A stretch of 64,000 nucleotides of DNA, from the NCBI GenBank assembly GCA_902576785.1, contig CACGWC010000003.1, forward strand, positions 50,639 to 114,638. The letters run 5' to 3'. Below the pieces are notes generated by a model. That model did no database searches, was not told the origin of the DNA, and was given only the letters and a program-made list of their open reading frames with translations. A program made the translations under genes and the position numbers. Each line of letters begins with the position of its first letter. Positions within the stretch are counted from its first letter, which is position 1. The DNA is from an uncultured Pelagibacteraceae bacterium. Its GTDB lineage: Bacteria; Pseudomonadota; Alphaproteobacteria; Pelagibacterales; Pelagibacteraceae. Positions 62,533-64,000 of this stretch are shown one piece after another.

Positions 62533-63747
62533 ATGAGCAAAATTAAGGTAAAAAATCCCATTGTCGAGCTAGACGGCGATGAAATGACAAGAGTAATTTG
62601 GGAATTCATAAAAAACAAATTAATTCTACCTTATTTAGATTTAGGCATTGAGTATTACGATCTAGGAATGAAAAGCAGGGATGATACGGATGACAAAATT
62701 ACAATCGACTGTGCTAATGCAATCAAGAAAAATGGAGTAGGTATCAAATGTGCAACTATTACTCCTGACGAGGCGAGAGTTGAAGAATTTAAATTAAAAA
62801 AAATGTGGAGATCTCCGAATGGAACAATAAGAAATATTATTGGAGGAACAGTATTTAGAGAGCCAATAATTTGTAAAAATATTCCTAAACTTGTCCCATC
62901 TTGGACAGATCCATTAATTATTGGAAGGCATGCTTTTGGTGATCAATATAGAGCTACAGATTTTTTAGTTCCAGGAAAAGGTAAATTAGAAGTTAAATGG
63001 ACATCAGAAGATGGAAGTGATGAAAAGAAATATGAAGTATTCAATTTCCCAGGACCAGGTATTGCTCTTTCAATGTATAATTTAGATAAATCAATAGAGG
63101 ACTTTGCAAGATCATGTTTCAATTACGGCCTAATAAAAAAATGGCCTGTATATTTATCAACAAAGAATACCATACTAAAAAAATATGATGGTAGATTTAA
63201 AGATATATTTCAAAATGTTTTTGAAAAAGATTTTAAATCAGAATTCGAAAAAAATAGTATAACTTATGAACACAGGTTAATCGATGATATGGTTGCTTGT
63301 GCAATGAAGTGGCACGGTAAATATATCTGGGCTTGTAAAAATTACGATGGTGATGTTCAGTCAGATACTGTTGCCCAAGGTTATGGTTCTTTAGGTTTAA
63401 TGACAAGTGTTCTATTAGCGCCTGATGGCAGAACAATGGAAGCAGAAGCAGCTCATGGAACTGTAACTCGACATTTTAGAATGCATCAACAAGGTAAAGA
63501 AACATCGACCAATCCAATTGCATCTATATTTGCTTGGACAAGAGGTTTGGCGCATAGAGGAAAGTTAGATAGCAATGATGAATTAATTAAATTTTCCAAA
63601 ACACTTGAAGAAGTATGTGTTGAGTCAGTTGAATCAGGATCAATGACCAAAGATTTGGCAATACTTATTGGTCCTTCTACAAAATATTTAACAACTAACC
63701 AGTTTTTAGATGTAATTGATGGAAGTTTAAAACAAAAATTAAATTAA
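62533..63747 (+). CDS. icd: isocitrate dehydrogenase (NADP)
   Basis: Icd oxidises isocitrate to 2-oxoglutarate in the TCA cycle. The protein belongs to the eukaryote-like homodimeric class: [17 protein letters not shown] near the N-terminus, [11 protein letters not shown], the substrate loop region and [11 protein letters not shown], with Arg/His residues for NADP. The ATG at 62533 (404 aa) is preferred over one at 62488; the 15 extra residues are not part of the family fold and would start upstream of the inferred transcription start. Convergent with alaS (9-nt overlap). Confidence 0.96.
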   Translation: MSKIKVKNPIVELDGDEMTRVIWEFIKNKLILPYLDLGIEYYDLGMKSRDDTDDKITIDCANAIKKNGVGIKCATITPDEARVEEFKLKKMWRSPNGTIRNIIGGTVFREPIICKNIPKLVPSWTDPLIIGRHAFGDQYRATDFLVPGKGKLEVKWTSEDGSDEKKYEVFNFPGPGIALSMYNLDKSIEDFARSCFNYGLIKKWPVYLSTKNTILKKYDGRFKDIFQNVFEKDFKSEFEKNSITYEHRLIDDMVACAMKWHGKYIWACKNYDGDVQSDTVAQGYGSLGLMTSVLLAPDGRTMEAEAAHGTVTRHFRMHQQGKETSTNPIASIFAWTRGLAHRGKLDSNDELIKFSKTLEEVCVESVESGSMTKDLAILIGPSTKYLTTNQFLDVIDGSLKQKLN

Positions 63748-64000
63748 GGTTTTTAATTTTTCTAAAGCTTCATCGATTTTATTTGAGTCTTGGCCTCCAG
63801 CCTGTGCAAAGTCTTTACGACCTCCTCCACCATTTCCACCAATAATTTCAGATCCGAGTTTTGCAAATTTAACTGCATCGTATTTGTTCTTTAAATTTTC
63901 TGTTACACCTACAGCAAGACCAACTTTCTCATCTTTATTTGCAAATACAATTACTATTCCTTCACCCAATTCTTTTTTACCTGCATCAACAAGTTTTCTT
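63739..64000 (-). CDS. alaS: alanyl-tRNA synthetase, C-terminal end (partial)
   Basis: AlaS charges tRNA-Ala. Only the last 87 or so codons lie in the window; the frame is open to the right edge. Visible is the DHHA1-type C-Ala domain with the nucleic-acid-binding glycine-rich stretch [18 protein letters not shown] and the end [11 protein letters not shown], diagnostic for AlaS. The catalytic and editing domains are beyond position 64000. Confidence 0.95.
   Translation of the reverse strand, partial: RKLVDAGKKELGEGIVIVFANKDEKVGLAVGVTENLKNKYDAVKFAKLGSEIIGGNGGGGRKDFAQAGGQDSNKIDEALEKLKTLI

Noticed and set aside
1..64000. tRNA, rRNA, CRISPR, prophage or insertion sequence
   Set aside because: No tRNA-like T-loop and acceptor pairs, no repeat-spacer pattern, no transposase, integrase or phage protein were seen; all gaps over 100 bp are accounted for by hairpins, small ORFs, the riboswitch or AT-rich promoters.

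Overview
The window reads as a chromosome segment of a SAR11-clade alphaproteobacterium (Candidatus Pelagibacter or a close relative). This is inferred from very AT-rich DNA, Lys/Asn/Ile-rich proteins, almost no intergenic space, many 1-20 nt gene overlaps, and a gene set typical of that group: a tandem glycine riboswitch on gcvTHP, NAD-dependent formate dehydrogenase, a TRAP transporter, EamA permeases and no visible mobile DNA. I saw no rRNA, tRNA, CRISPR array, prophage or insertion sequence.

Layout. 1-2.5 kb: end of purM, purN, ndk and pepA. 2.5-9.8 kb: an envelope run lptF-lptG-lptD-surA-pdxA-rsmA. 9.8-12.4 kb (minus): gmk, acpP, fabG, fabD. 12.5-15 kb: rpsF-rpsR-rplI-dnaB. 15-25 kb: a tightly overlapping run of an RND-type exporter, cvpA, purF, an HD-domain protein, a DUF255 thioredoxin-like protein, gshA, gshB and an EamA permease. 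25-29.1 kb: MFS transporter, NAD(P)-binding protein, GYD protein, exported MsrB, a small orphan, Fe-SOD and another orphan (redox stress). 29.1-34 kb (minus): membrane glycosyltransferase, a 19-codon ORF, threonine aldolase, glycine amidinotransferase and an EamA permease. 34-38 kb: IscU-like scaffold, HPP protein, formate dehydrogenase, exported MsrA, MDR reductase and a 56-aa membrane ORF. 38-44 kb: DAO oxidoreductase, TspO, SDR, then a lipid-modification cluster (DUF3833, CFA-type methyltransferase, DUF1365, FAD oxidase). 44-48.6 kb: gcvP, gcvH, gcvT and the riboswitch. 48.7-52.4 kb: EamA, 5-oxoprolinase pxpCB and divergent pxpA, TPR protein. 52.4-55.2 kb: TRAP transporter. 55.4-64 kb: TerC-like protein, glyoxalase-type VOC protein, guaA, a TPR protein, guaB, rlmE, a GT8-like protein, pssA, psd, icd and the end of alaS.

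The genes form a streamlined heterotroph's core: purine synthesis (purM/N/F, guaA/B), LPS export and outer-membrane assembly, fatty-acid and phospholipid synthesis, glutathione synthesis and 5-oxoproline recycling, and C1/glycine metabolism (glycine cleavage, threonine aldolase, formate oxidation). Most of this is ordinary. The items most worth a second look are two interrupted genes (rlmE with an in-frame TAA; an FAD oxidase frameshifted at a run of seven A), an IMP dehydrogenase with no CBS (Bateman) module, two small hydrophobic ORFs missed by length cut-offs, an HD protein resembling the PhnZ-type oxygenases, an EamA-amidinotransferase-threonine aldolase operon, and paired direct repeats upstream of formate dehydrogenase. 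I did not find a clearly new multi-gene system; the 19-codon ORF and the lipid cluster are the closest candidates.
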